Source: Oscillospiraceae bacterium
GTDB taxonomy: Bacteria; Bacillota; Clostridia; Oscillospirales; CAG-272
DNA: 60,562 nt
NCBI GenBank assembly: GCA_015064685.1
Contig: SVRT01000014.1
Coordinates: 13,251 to 73,812, forward strand
Direction: 5' to 3'
Part shown: positions 21,301-27,367 of the stretch, piece after piece
Layout of the letters: every line of letters begins with the position of its first letter
Numbering within the stretch: position 1 is the stretch's first letter
Translations under genes and position numbers: made by a program
Notes under the pieces: generated by a model
Database searches by the model: none
Told to the model about the DNA's origin: nothing
Seen by the model: the letters and a program-made list of their open reading frames with translations, nothing else

Positions 21301-21716
21301 ACGTAAGCAATTATGTTGGTCACGAATTTGTTTCATACGATGCTGATGGTAATAGTGTTATTACAGTGTTAGAGAGCTATAGCATCGAGAGTACGTATAC
21401 GGAAATTTTGACGATAGTAAGTGCAGTACACTTCAACTGTATTCTTGAGGGTATGTTAACCTTGTCCCCGACTGACTTTGAAGACAGCCCTGCTTACTTG
21501 ATGCCTTTCGAAATCGGAGAGGATATGAAGTACGACGAAGCAAAGATGCAGGCTGACATTGAAAAGTATGGACAGTATACGTATGAGGACTTTGCAGATT
21601 ATTGTACCTATGAACAGTTTGTCGGTATGAACTTCGCAAACTGGAAGGTTGCTGTTGGCAAGGGATACATAACCTACGAAGAAATTGTTTATTTGATCAC
21701 AGCTTATCTTAATTAA
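15399..21716 (+). CDS. Giant SipW-dependent surface protein with InlB-type repeats and C-terminal Hint domain
   Basis: The 2105-residue protein starts with MNKTKRSIVFSVVSLVLC and the tag TFAWFTDSVTS, then a TasA-like domain (about 30-215) and the shared linking module (about 260-380). Residues about 385-760 carry GLUG-like and beta-helix segments; 1000-1560 contain further beta-rich regions. Residues about 1588-1806 are three InlB-type (Listeria-Bacteroides) repeats of the form GYTFNGWYTAASGGAKIG ... TLYAQW. From Cys1880 (GGCVTPDTLVTLADGSQKRI) to about His2011-Cys2014 the sequence reads as a Hint (hedgehog/intein-type) domain with an R-G-H-G-F-F-D block. About 90 residues follow, ending YITYEEIVYLITAYLN. 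Self-cleavage, if active, would release or cross-link this fibre. The first Cys is present; activity is unproven. Confidence 0.85.
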   Translation: MNKTKRSIVFSVVSLVLCVAMLAGSTFAWFTDSVTSVNNIIKTGNLDLKVLWTDDLEGGNWNDAEDSEAGPVFSYDNWEPGYTSIRYVKIVNAGSLAFKYSLNLIPDGDAGILGDVIDVYYVEDASSNITKLDGLTKAGVLNDVINKNISAGGVLLPKGETKTGFYTEEIVIAIALHMHEDAGNEYQNKSVGASFAIQLLATQYDYESDDLGDGYDQGSQWPNDVVVGGSSASAPVAPVDGKVPAGGLNLVSEDGEIGATIPEGVAVVSGTTNMTLTIGSVSKSEANITLDENEAALSIDVHVSGVAENNTVPMAIYRKELLPVGLNMGNYRFYHVEDGNTVEMVLLEDGATPVHNNYEYDPATGDVVLYLASFSEVAMVADTVNPWEGAYDDSWYDADATELTIANADQLATLSAIVGGMKFTVKEEVKQYDADSFASQTIKLVADINLGDKESENNPSIIFYPIGYYNSEGTYERTNTAITSGLRNFEGTFDGNGNTISNFYQNTWEMKGDHDWYDATLQYYRDGMGLFGRVYGGTVKNLTVDNFSSDGEIATTGVIAAYAEGATFTNIAITNCNPRVYNIGNGGIVGCVGWYAKEAGLKTTFTNITVDNSNKISALWGSYDVACGGIVGQYYPTSGQTSAGTPKNAGIHFENCHVSAVMDVYNDVCANYQYYAYRYTGMMIGSVRENVTIDGHVYPKMDGITASGCTVHFGDWNDYYYCELVANTTASYTHDHQMSRLTQVASVDVENKTVTDLDGKTTSIPTSGRVNYVVVKAKDANGMWIHGDGHDYAECYHFVDGAVWNHEDAGYHNGENGEKFVDENGDGVGDLKEDKQLVYREFNQLFTGYGWGVTSKGLADFEGTIILDNVYEGEPVTKFESKFTGDFLYRVGNAVDSTVSVGTLFQAIDSSKYPIANSGVHVKVDAVYENQNVGGTFKANATDWTKGTIQFYGTGIVKVTIQDYIYCTPTTIILEVVDAVNATTATSATSNNVVLLGDISSGFTVSGRYTVYGNGFTLNYTGNGQYLNNGLKQGIVTVSENGTLDNLNIKASIYPASYMYYEEVKKGPSSVEGDKTRYHYQLSAVAASGNATISNCYIYGARNNIFVDTGDVTIKDTILECGMVSNVQIQSNSSHTVTLENITTIQYQTNPTMGDTSLVILGAGILVGPETTENPTIVLNGYFKQYNWVNADDQSVVSNTVAKAIIGGALGATDYNHTVNNKIASNLGIIYMNTNDAEVINSTALPYVMGDVSIKVDGVTINGKVCSLQGATEEQIYSDYANADKSTVNGYYTPQFSYSPDLGGQYVAEGGDEHCYREGDTIYVMFPISDAVTTLDISKLVNIQKYSGQDLNFQCFCTNPMGMMVSAPGGRLDISNAGNYTLRYEVTDTLFYDENGETVEKSVVYTWDVIISVSLKDVSVPNAEFKFDSSKQTMGYAKKSLFAGGNTQYLPFLAGLKIYDYNYGSETPYLRFDGDTDFNKIAAAEITGYTSANHVLINVTLTDGGIITVDTTARAVSGGATYTGTLQTNGNTLYYVNGGTTSATTTTWVISNYSFIGNNGVTVDSGSVTFANCENGSVPSSSFGTKINYTVSYEANKGKCGQAVSYATSVSSAVTLPTPTRSGYIFLGWYTAASGGTKVGGAGDSYTPSANITLYAQWISPFNVTYNANGGSCDTTSARYDGTALTLPAATRDGYWFIGWYDAATGGNKIGDAGATYNPLAEITLYAQWQEQIEYTVNYNANGGSCGTTSATYEGTALTLPMPDARTGYTFNGWYTAASGGAKIGDAGATYSPSADTTLYAQWTINSYTITVTTNNATVSGVTDGQQVEYGTSITITVTYTQSSSKKTTVNGNEVTLSNNQYTFTVTGDVTIEASSSGGCVTPDTLVTLADGSQKRIDALEGNEMLMVWDFYKGEYTSAPVGAIVSHGYDNVNKLTLNFANGSSVNTIRGHGFFDVSENKFVIIDEYNVSNYVGHEFVSYDADGNSVITVLESYSIESTYTEILTIVSAVHFNCILEGMLTLSPTDFEDSPAYLMPFEIGEDMKYDEAKMQADIEKYGQYTYEDFADYCTYEQFVGMNFANWKVAVGKGYITYEEIVYLITAYLN

Positions 21717-21733
21717 GAGATGATCATATTCCC

Positions 21734-21889
21734 CCCGACCCGAGAGGGTCGGGCGGGGATCAAGGCACATAAATATATGCAAGATGCGGAATTCCGAATT
21801 CAAAACTCGGAATGCAGGATGCAGGATGCGGAATGCAGGATGCGGAATGCAGGATGCAGGATGCAGATAGTTGTTTGTGTGCGTTGATC
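21734..21889 (+). promoter_or_regulatory. Structured leader L8 with an expanded loop
   Basis: Helix 1 is CCCGACCC-GAGA-GGGTCGGG (21734-21753). Helix 2 pairs GATCAAGGCACATAAA (21758-21773) with 21874-21889: 15 of 16 positions pair, and its inner part differs in sequence from L1 (GCACA/TGTGC in place of GCGCA/TGCG). The loop is about 100 nt instead of about 35 and contains heptamer repeats. No clear helix 3 is seen. The ribosome site AAAGGAGG is at 21915-21922. Confidence 0.6.
21804..21866 (+). repeat. 7-bp tandem repeats (RGRATGC) inside a leader loop
   Basis: About eight to nine consecutive heptamers alternate between AGGATGC and GGAATGC. They sit entirely in the terminal loop of leader L8. 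They do not encode a plausible protein, because the real gene starts at 21929. Confidence 0.8.
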
Positions 21890-21928
21890 TCCGCTAAATA
21901 TCTTTATTTCCTTGAAAGGAGGACGAAA

Positions 21929-22573
21929 ATGATAAAGAAATTTTTTGACAACTTTACCGCGCCTGAAAAAGGCAAGGTTTCGGATAAAACTATGACGTAC
22001 AATATCATTGCGTGCGTTGTCGGTGTGCTGCTTTGCATCGCTTCACTGACTGCTGTGACTTGGGCTTGGTTCGCCGACTCCATCTCATCTCCTCAAAACA
22101 GCCTTGCAAGTGGAGACTACAAGCTGGAGGTTTCTATTATTCAGACTGATAATTCCGCTGTTGTTGATCCCGACGGTGAGAATGGATATATATTTGAGCT
22201 TGATTCAGATGTTCAGTACACTGTAACGATCTCTGCAAGCGGCTCTGTCAGCACCGGTTACTGCAAGGTAAAGCTGCCCGGTGGCGCTGAAGCCAAGGAT
22301 TTCTACACGACTCAGATATTTACAAGTGCTGCCGGCAGCAATCCGTCCGACGTTTCTTTGGCGGATGCGGTTGACACCACTCCCGAGTCTATCACGTTCA
22401 CGATCACGGTTGTGTCGACAAATCCTACAGAGAAGGTTTCCTTTGAGTCCTGGTGGGGTACTTTATCTACTCCCGATGCGGACAGAGACTTTTCAAACGG
22501 CGGTTCCTACGAATACGACGTGCAGACGCAGGAGTTGAGTGGGGCGCAGGCTGATCCCGGTGCTTCTGACTGA
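21929..22573 (+). CDS. Small SipW-tag (TasA/camelysin-like) secreted protein
   Basis: The ATG at 21929 lies 6 nt after AAAGGAGG; a longer in-frame reading from 21812 runs through the leader repeats and is rejected. The 214-residue product has a longer cytoplasmic front than the array proteins (about 25 residues). A hydrophobic stretch and the SipW-type motif TAVTWAWFADSISS follow, then about 165 residues of TasA-like beta-sandwich with no beta-helix. It ends in a low-complexity tail (ELSGAQADPGASD). It directly precedes the camelysin-like gene, the SipW peptidase and the uL15-like gene in the same direction, so it is a strong candidate for a core substrate or fibre subunit of this locus. Confidence 0.8.
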   Translation: MIKKFFDNFTAPEKGKVSDKTMTYNIIACVVGVLLCIASLTAVTWAWFADSISSPQNSLASGDYKLEVSIIQTDNSAVVDPDGENGYIFELDSDVQYTVTISASGSVSTGYCKVKLPGGAEAKDFYTTQIFTSAAGSNPSDVSLADAVDTTPESITFTITVVSTNPTEKVSFESWWGTLSTPDADRDFSNGGSYEYDVQTQELSGAQADPGASD

Positions 22574-22639
22574 TATGAAATTGACGGACATGGTTTTTGA
22601 CAACATCTTCTTCGAAGATATGAGAAAGGGGGACGTGAC

Positions 22640-23149
22640 TTGAGAAAAAATGCAATGGTTATTCTTGCCATCGTTTCGAGTGTGATCATTATGGTCGGTG
22701 TTGTTATCGGTGTTCTCACGCTTGATTCCGTGGACGACGGAAACAGGACGGAGATCAATTTTACCGAGGAGACGCTTGAGGGTAAGGTCGAATTCCGAGA
22801 AATGATGCTTCATCCCGGTGAGACTGCTGAATATACTGTCCATCTGACAAATGAGATCGAAGGAGCATGCAGGCTGGGAATCAATTTCGATGAGTACAAG
22901 CCAAATCTCTTGGCAAATGAACTTAAAGAATACGTTTACGTGACCGTTACTCTTGGAGATAAAACGGTTTGCAAGGACGTTTTACTTAAAGATCTATTTT
23001 CAACCGAGCTTCCCGTTATGGACTGCGTTCTTGACGCGAAGGAGCCCGTTGAACTCGCAATTTCCTTCCACATGCCTGTTGAGACGGGCAACGAAGCCGA
23101 ATTTACTGAGGCTTTCTTCGACGTAGTACTAAATATTAGTAATGAATGA
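22640..23149 (+). CDS. Membrane-anchored camelysin/TasA-like accessory protein
   Basis: The TTG at 22640 lies 7 nt after GGGGGA; an ATG five codons later is too far from it. The 169-residue product has one N-terminal hydrophobic segment (about 6-28) with no AWF cleavage motif, so it may stay membrane-anchored. A beta-rich extracellular domain follows, with HPGETAEYTVHLTN (compare the WEPGY region of TasA) and ETGNEAEFTEAFFDVVLNI near the end. Two Cys residues could form a disulphide. It lies between a SipW substrate and the SipW peptidase, the place held by assembly factors such as TapA in Bacillus; that parallel is only positional. Confidence 0.65.
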   Translation: MRKNAMVILAIVSSVIIMVGVVIGVLTLDSVDDGNRTEINFTEETLEGKVEFREMMLHPGETAEYTVHLTNEIEGACRLGINFDEYKPNLLANELKEYVYVTVTLGDKTVCKDVLLKDLFSTELPVMDCVLDAKEPVELAISFHMPVETGNEAEFTEAFFDVVLNISNE

Positions 23150-23160
23150 GGGGTGAGACT

Positions 23161-23952
23161 GTGGACAAACACACAAAAGCCAAAAAGATCCTTCGAATCG
23201 TAGCAAACGTATTGCTTGGAATATTCCTCGCGGTAAGTGTCTTCGCTGTTGTACTTACCATAGTTTCTAAAAAGGATGCGGATGGCGCTGCTGAGATCTT
23301 TGGTTATCAGATGCGCATCGTTACCTCGGAATCAATGGGCAAGTCCCCTGAAACCGACGTTTCCAAATACGAGATCGGCAGCATCCCGATCAAATCGATG
23401 GTCTTTATTCAGGTTGAGCCCGAGGATGAGGCTGAAGCTGAAGAATGGTACGCAGATATCAAGGTTGGCGACGTGCTTACCTTCAAATACACGTACAGCA
23501 AGCAGGTCGTTATCACTCACCGTGTCGTTTCCAAGGAGCCTATTGAGGGCGGCGGTTACATAATCGAGCTTGAAGGCGACAACAAGAGCGGCAATCAAGA
23601 GTTGCTTAAGCAGACCATCAACACGACCAAGCAGAGCTCTTCCACTAACTACATTATCGGTAAGGTCACGGGACAGAGCTACCTTTTAGGTCTTCTGATC
23701 ACCACTGTGCAGACGCCTCTTGGTATCGTTTTGCTGATCATCCTTCCTTGCTTTGTTATTATCGTTCTTGAAGTCATCAGGATCGTTGGAGCTATCAGCG
23801 CCGATAAGAAGGAAAGATACAAGAAGGAAAGCGACGAAAAGAGCGAGGAGATAGAAGAACTCAAGCGAAAGCTTGCTGAGCTTGAAAACTCTAAGGCGAA
23901 TGACTCTACAATACAAGAAAGTGAAACTGTTTCCGAGGAAAATGAAGAATGA
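23161..23952 (+). CDS. sipW: SipW-type (ER-type) signal peptidase I
   Basis: This 263-residue membrane peptidase of family S26B is expected to cleave the AWFTD-type signals encoded on both sides. The catalytic Ser58 lies in VTSESMGKS, and His120 (VVITHRVV) replaces the Lys of ordinary type I peptidases, which defines the ER/SipW group. The acidic box is LEGDNKSG (Asp140). A membrane segment lies at about 11-35 and a second at about 180-215, followed by a charged coiled-coil tail of about 45 residues. I prefer the GTG at 23161 because GAGGGGTGAG sits just upstream; an ATG at 23146 overlapping the previous stop is the alternative. It overlaps the next gene by 4 nt. Confidence 0.9.
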   Translation: MDKHTKAKKILRIVANVLLGIFLAVSVFAVVLTIVSKKDADGAAEIFGYQMRIVTSESMGKSPETDVSKYEIGSIPIKSMVFIQVEPEDEAEAEEWYADIKVGDVLTFKYTYSKQVVITHRVVSKEPIEGGGYIIELEGDNKSGNQELLKQTINTTKQSSSTNYIIGKVTGQSYLLGLLITTVQTPLGIVLLIILPCFVIIVLEVIRIVGAISADKKERYKKESDEKSEEIEELKRKLAELENSKANDSTIQESETVSEENEE

Positions 23953-24476
23953 AAACTGTAATTATTATCTATATGATCGTTTCTGCGCTATTCAGTTTGG
24001 GAACTCTTACCTACGTTACCACTGACTGGATATACGAGAAAGTTAAGGAAAAAAAGAAGCCCGCTCCTGTGCCCGTTCCCGAGCCTGAACCTGAGCTTGA
24101 GCCCATTCCCGAGCCCGAGCCCGAGCCTGAGGTCATTCCGATCGTGCATGAGGTCGATGCCGAGGAGGCTGACCATATGATAAGCGACGAGCTGGCGATG
24201 TCGAGCGTCATTTACGAGGATGAGACCGAGCCCGACGGCTACAAGACATTTATCAACATCGGTACTATCTGCCAGGCGTTCGAAGAGGGTGACACGGTCA
24301 CGCTCGCTGACCTCAAGGAGAAAAAGCTCGTTCCTTCCAAGGCTAAGAGACTTAAGGTCCTTGCTGACGGCGTTCTTAACAAGCGTCTGACAATCAAGGC
24401 AAATCAGTACTCCGTTCAGGCTGTCAAGATGATAGAGCTGACGGGCGGTACGGTTATTTGGAAAAAGGTCCGCTGA
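23949..24476 (+). CDS. Membrane protein with C-terminal ribosomal uL15-like domain
   Basis: The 175-residue product has one N-terminal membrane segment (about 4-24), a Lys-rich stretch, a Pro-Glu repeat (EPEPELEPIPEPEPEPE, about 43-62) and a C-terminal domain from about 98. That domain aligns well with the last about 70 residues of bacterial ribosomal protein L15: INIGTICQAFEEGDTVTLADL corresponds to the L15 'LN-FEDG-VTPELL' region, and VLADGVLNKRLTIKANQYS to 'ILGNGKLEKKLTVKANKFS', followed by A-x5-GGT. It is not the ribosomal gene: it lacks the L15 N-terminal half and sits in a SipW operon (4-nt overlap). Its role is unknown; the linker would hold the domain away from the membrane. Confidence 0.75.
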   Translation: MKTVIIIYMIVSALFSLGTLTYVTTDWIYEKVKEKKKPAPVPVPEPEPELEPIPEPEPEPEVIPIVHEVDAEEADHMISDELAMSSVIYEDETEPDGYKTFINIGTICQAFEEGDTVTLADLKEKKLVPSKAKRLKVLADGVLNKRLTIKANQYSVQAVKMIELTGGTVIWKKVR

Positions 24477-24552
24477 CTATTGTCGAGCAACGCAAAAAAA
24501 GCGAATCAATATACACCTCAATTAACATTATCAAAGAAAGGAGGATATGACA

Positions 24553-25221
24553 ATGCTTAAAAGAAACAGATTATTACTTATGTCTTCGTCGGTTGTAATG
24601 CTATGTCTCGCACTTATAATTGGTGCAACCTTCGCACTCTTTACCGAAGAGGCTCGTATAACAAATCACCTGCAGGCAGGTAATCTTACCGCTTCGCTTG
24701 TAAGACACTCATACGAGTACACTGTGTTGGGAGATGACGGAGTTATGGATAAGGTGGCTCCCGATCCTACGGATCTCGAAATGGATTTTTCAGAGGCGAA
24801 TTCGAATAACTTTTTTGGATTCGATAATTCTAAAACCCTCAAAATAGTACCCGGTTGCTCATTCAAATCAGTATTTACTCTTGAAAATAATGGTACTACT
24901 GCTTTTACTTATGACTTCGATTTTGTTGGCACTGATGGAAAACAGTATTCTGATGTGTTGGCAAAGCAACTATATGCTAAGATCGTTTCGATTGCTGATG
25001 ATGGCTCCGAAACACTCATTGCAGAGGGAACTCTATATAAGTTCCTTACCGACGAGGGAGCTGTGTATACTAATAACGAGCTTCTCAAGGTGGATGCGTC
25101 CAGTGCTACCAAATTCTGCGTAACGGTTTCCTTTACGTATTCAGATAATAATAATGATGCCGAAAACGCTGAAGTTTGGTTTGACTTTGTTGTAAATGCT
25201 TATCAGTACACAGGAAAGTAA
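24553..25221 (+). CDS. SipW-tag protein with ALFTEEAR-type signal
   Basis: Two in-frame ATGs exist; I use 24553, 8 nt after GGAGG, because the one at 24547 is only 2 nt away. The 222-residue product has an N-terminal hydrophobic segment and the variant motif GATFALFTEEARITNHLQAGNL, shared with the next gene but different from the AWFTDS tag of the array. The rest is a TasA-like beta-sandwich, with a VPGCSFKSVFTLENNGTTAF strand pair and WFDFVVNAYQYTGK at the end. No repeats or anchor are visible. It probably forms a second substrate class with the gene at 25298. Confidence 0.8.
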   Translation: MLKRNRLLLMSSSVVMLCLALIIGATFALFTEEARITNHLQAGNLTASLVRHSYEYTVLGDDGVMDKVAPDPTDLEMDFSEANSNNFFGFDNSKTLKIVPGCSFKSVFTLENNGTTAFTYDFDFVGTDGKQYSDVLAKQLYAKIVSIADDGSETLIAEGTLYKFLTDEGAVYTNNELLKVDASSATKFCVTVSFTYSDNNNDAENAEVWFDFVVNAYQYTGK

Positions 25222-25236
25222 AAAAAGTTTTTTTAG

Positions 25237-25281
25237 ATATACGGTATCAGGACAGTACCGTATATTGGAAACAATCTGTCC
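25237..25281 (+). promoter_or_regulatory. Candidate pseudoknotted leader before the SipW-tag gene at 25298
   Basis: A perfect 10-bp stem pairs ATATACGGTA (25237-25246) with 25256-25265. Its 9-nt loop contains GGACAG (25250-25255), exactly complementary to CTGTCC at 25276-25281. Between them ATTG-GAAA-CAAT (264-275) can form a tetraloop hairpin that competes for the last two base pairs of the long stem. The ribosome site AGGAG begins at 25287, six bases after the pseudoknot strand. Confidence 0.55.
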
Positions 25282-25297
25282 ATAATAGGAGATTATC

Positions 25298-26422
25298 ATG
25301 AAAAAGAAAATTATTCTCTCATCCGTGCTTTCGATCGTTATTTGTCTTTCATTGATCGCAGGCGCAACATTCGCACTCTTTACATCAGAGGCAAGAATTA
25401 ACATCGCTGTTACCTCCGGTACGGTAGACGTTACAGCTACACTCACCGGCCTTCAGACAAAGTCCCTTGGTAAGGATATGCCTGCAGGCGAGTTTGAACT
25501 TGGCGGAACTGCCGAAATCGTTGGTCAGACTCTTGATCTTGAGCTCATGGTTCCCGGTGACGAGGCTATTGTTACTATTGACGTGGAAAATAACAGTGAC
25601 GTTGCAATCCAGTACTGTGTCAAGCTTATAGGTACCGGTGATCTTATGGGTGGACTCACTGCTGTTGCTACAATCAATGGCGTTGATTATCCTATCAATG
25701 CCGGAACATATACCTGCGCATGGGTAGAGGTTGACGCAAATCAGCCGATAAATGATATTCAGCTCAGCGTTCTCATGGAGAGCACCGTAGGCGATGAATA
25801 TCAGAACAAGTCTGCTGATATCACCATTCAGCTCGTTGCTATTCAGGGCAATGCTGACGAGATCGATCTTGTGGAGGCTGTTTCTGATGGTGGTGTTATC
25901 ACATCCGGTGGAGTAGCTAACTCTCTTGATGACATCGTTGACGAGAATGGTGACGTTGTTGCAGGTCTTTATATTGGTGAGAACGACGTTACTTTCCGCG
26001 ATATAGTTCTTGATAAGACTGTAGCAGGTGACTATTACGCACTTGGTATCGATTCTTCCAGCGGTAAGCTTACCCTCGATAATGGTGCTATCGTTAATGC
26101 AGGTAATTACTACGGCGTTATTTCTCTCGGCGGAGAGATCGTTCTCAACGAAGGTAGCCAGGTTACTGCATCCGGTAGCGGCAATGCTTGTATCATGATC
26201 CAGGATGATACTGATATCTACATCAACGGTAGCGGTGTTCTCAATCCTCAGAACGGCGCAAAGGGTATCTGGGTATTGACAGGCATGGATTTCGTCGTTA
26301 ACATTTACGTTGAGGACCAGGCTGCATTGGCTGAGTACACAGCAATTTTTGAGAAGGAATACAGTGGTAGCACTCCCGTTGTTAACTGGTACGTTGGCGG
26401 AGTTCTTACTCAGACAAACTGA
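25298..26422 (+). CDS. SipW-tag protein with TasA-like domain and short beta-helix
   Basis: The 374-residue product has a hydrophobic start and the tag GATFALFTSEARINIAVTSGTV. A TasA-like domain (about 28-190) contains MVPGDEAIVTIDVENNSDVA and GDEYQNKSADITIQLVAIQ. Residues about 200-340 form a short right-handed beta-helix (GGVITSGGVANS, NGAIVNAGNYYGVIS, INGSGVLNP). The C-terminus ends NWYVGGVLTQTN, with no anchor. It is the last gene of the surface locus and is followed by a strong intrinsic terminator. A candidate pseudoknot immediately before its ribosome site may control translation. Confidence 0.8.
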   Translation: MKKKIILSSVLSIVICLSLIAGATFALFTSEARINIAVTSGTVDVTATLTGLQTKSLGKDMPAGEFELGGTAEIVGQTLDLELMVPGDEAIVTIDVENNSDVAIQYCVKLIGTGDLMGGLTAVATINGVDYPINAGTYTCAWVEVDANQPINDIQLSVLMESTVGDEYQNKSADITIQLVAIQGNADEIDLVEAVSDGGVITSGGVANSLDDIVDENGDVVAGLYIGENDVTFRDIVLDKTVAGDYYALGIDSSSGKLTLDNGAIVNAGNYYGVISLGGEIVLNEGSQVTASGSGNACIMIQDDTDIYINGSGVLNPQNGAKGIWVLTGMDFVVNIYVEDQAALAEYTAIFEKEYSGSTPVVNWYVGGVLTQTN

Positions 26423-26450
26423 TAACTTTAATAGGTTTACATAATATGCA

Positions 26451-26496
26451 AATCAGCCCACTTGCTCTAGGGAGCAGGTGGGCTGATTGCATTTTT
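26451..26496 (+). terminator. Intrinsic terminator closing the surface-protein locus
   Basis: A long stem (AATCAGCCCAC...TTGCTC with GAGCAGGTGGGCTGATT) has a 4-nt loop and is followed by GCATTTTT. It lies 29 nt after the stop at 26422 and before the convergent AraC-type gene. Confidence 0.85.
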
Positions 26497-26511
26497 ATGA
26501 TAGAGGATTAT

Positions 26512-27288
26512 TTATGAGGGGCTTCGGAGCTTTTTGTATATCCTATAAAAGTTGCTGTAATTATCGTATCCTACGGCGCGCGCCGCATCGGTAAGCGGAA
26601 TTCCGCTATCGATCAACATTGATGCGTACGCCATCTTTTTTTGCAGGATATACTGCTTCGGTGAGATCTGCATCTGCTCTGTGAAGAGGTGGCAGAGTGT
26701 GGATTTTGAAATGAAGAGGGAGGATGCGAGTTCATCAAGCAAAATTTTCTCCTTGATATGCTCGTCGATATAGAGTATCGCGCGCTCAAGGATGGGATTC
26801 TTTTCTATCTTTTCACCTTGAAGCTTGGCGTGATCCTCACCGTCGGCACAGGTGTATACGGTTTGCGTCATGAGACTGTCGATGAGCGGTATATAGTCGT
26901 TGATGTCTTTTGACATAACTGCTTTTTTCAGCTCGCTGACGATTCGTTGGGTGTCGTGGGAGGAGAAGACGGGGCAAGTGTTTGCATTTGTGGTGAGCGC
27001 GTCCTCAATTGCCGCGGGATATGAGCCCTGCGAGAAAATTACGCTTATGCGTTTATATTCGGTGTTTCTGTCTGCGGTGACGCTATGATAGGTGAGGGGA
27101 GGGATCGCGAGTATCTCTCCTTTTTCACAACGAAGGCTTCTCCCCTCATACACGAGGTCAATTCCGCTTTCAAGAATAAATATCATTTCGTATTCGCCGT
27201 GACAATGACTTTCCCATAACAAAGAGCCGTCGGTCTGGTCCTCGCTATAGCGAAATTCGAATCTGTCTGTTTGAAGATATACGTGCAT
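26512..27288 (-). CDS. AraC-family transcriptional regulator with cupin sensor domain
   Basis: The 258-residue reading starts at the ATG at 27288, which has GAGGA five bases upstream; a start ten codons earlier (27318) lacks a clear ribosome site. The N-terminal half is a cupin-type sensor (HCHGEYEMIFILESG, then EILAIPPLTYHSV). The last about 100 residues hold two helix-turn-helix motifs of the AraC family: LLDELASSLFISKSTLCHLF, and a second ending AARAVGYDNYSNFYRIYKK. Such proteins usually sense a sugar or related effector. It is divergent from the catabolic cluster at 27468, and the space between them carries phased direct repeats overlapping both promoters, so it probably controls that cluster and itself. 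Confidence 0.9.
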   Translation of the reverse strand: MHVYLQTDRFEFRYSEDQTDGSLLWESHCHGEYEMIFILESGIDLVYEGRSLRCEKGEILAIPPLTYHSVTADRNTEYKRISVIFSQGSYPAAIEDALTTNANTCPVFSSHDTQRIVSELKKAVMSKDINDYIPLIDSLMTQTVYTCADGEDHAKLQGEKIEKNPILERAILYIDEHIKEKILLDELASSLFISKSTLCHLFTEQMQISPKQYILQKKMAYASMLIDSGIPLTDAARAVGYDNYSNFYRIYKKLRSPS

Positions 27289-27338
27289 ATCAATCCTCAT
27301 TTCTTCAAAAAAAGGCATTTTTTCTTCATTTATACATC

Positions 27339-27367
27339 ATTATATCATTGATTTGCAAAAAAAGCAA
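27339..27367 (-). promoter_or_regulatory. Probable promoter of the AraC-type gene
   Basis: On the minus strand a consensus -10 TATAAT (27344-27339) lies 17 nt from a weak -35 TTGCTT (27367-27362). The -35 overlaps the first GCAAAAAAAG repeat, which would allow autoregulation. Confidence 0.5.

Noticed and set aside
23949-24476. Ribosomal protein L15 gene (rplO)
   Set aside because: Only the last 75 residues match; the N-terminal half is replaced by a membrane segment and Pro-Glu linker, and no ribosomal genes are nearby.
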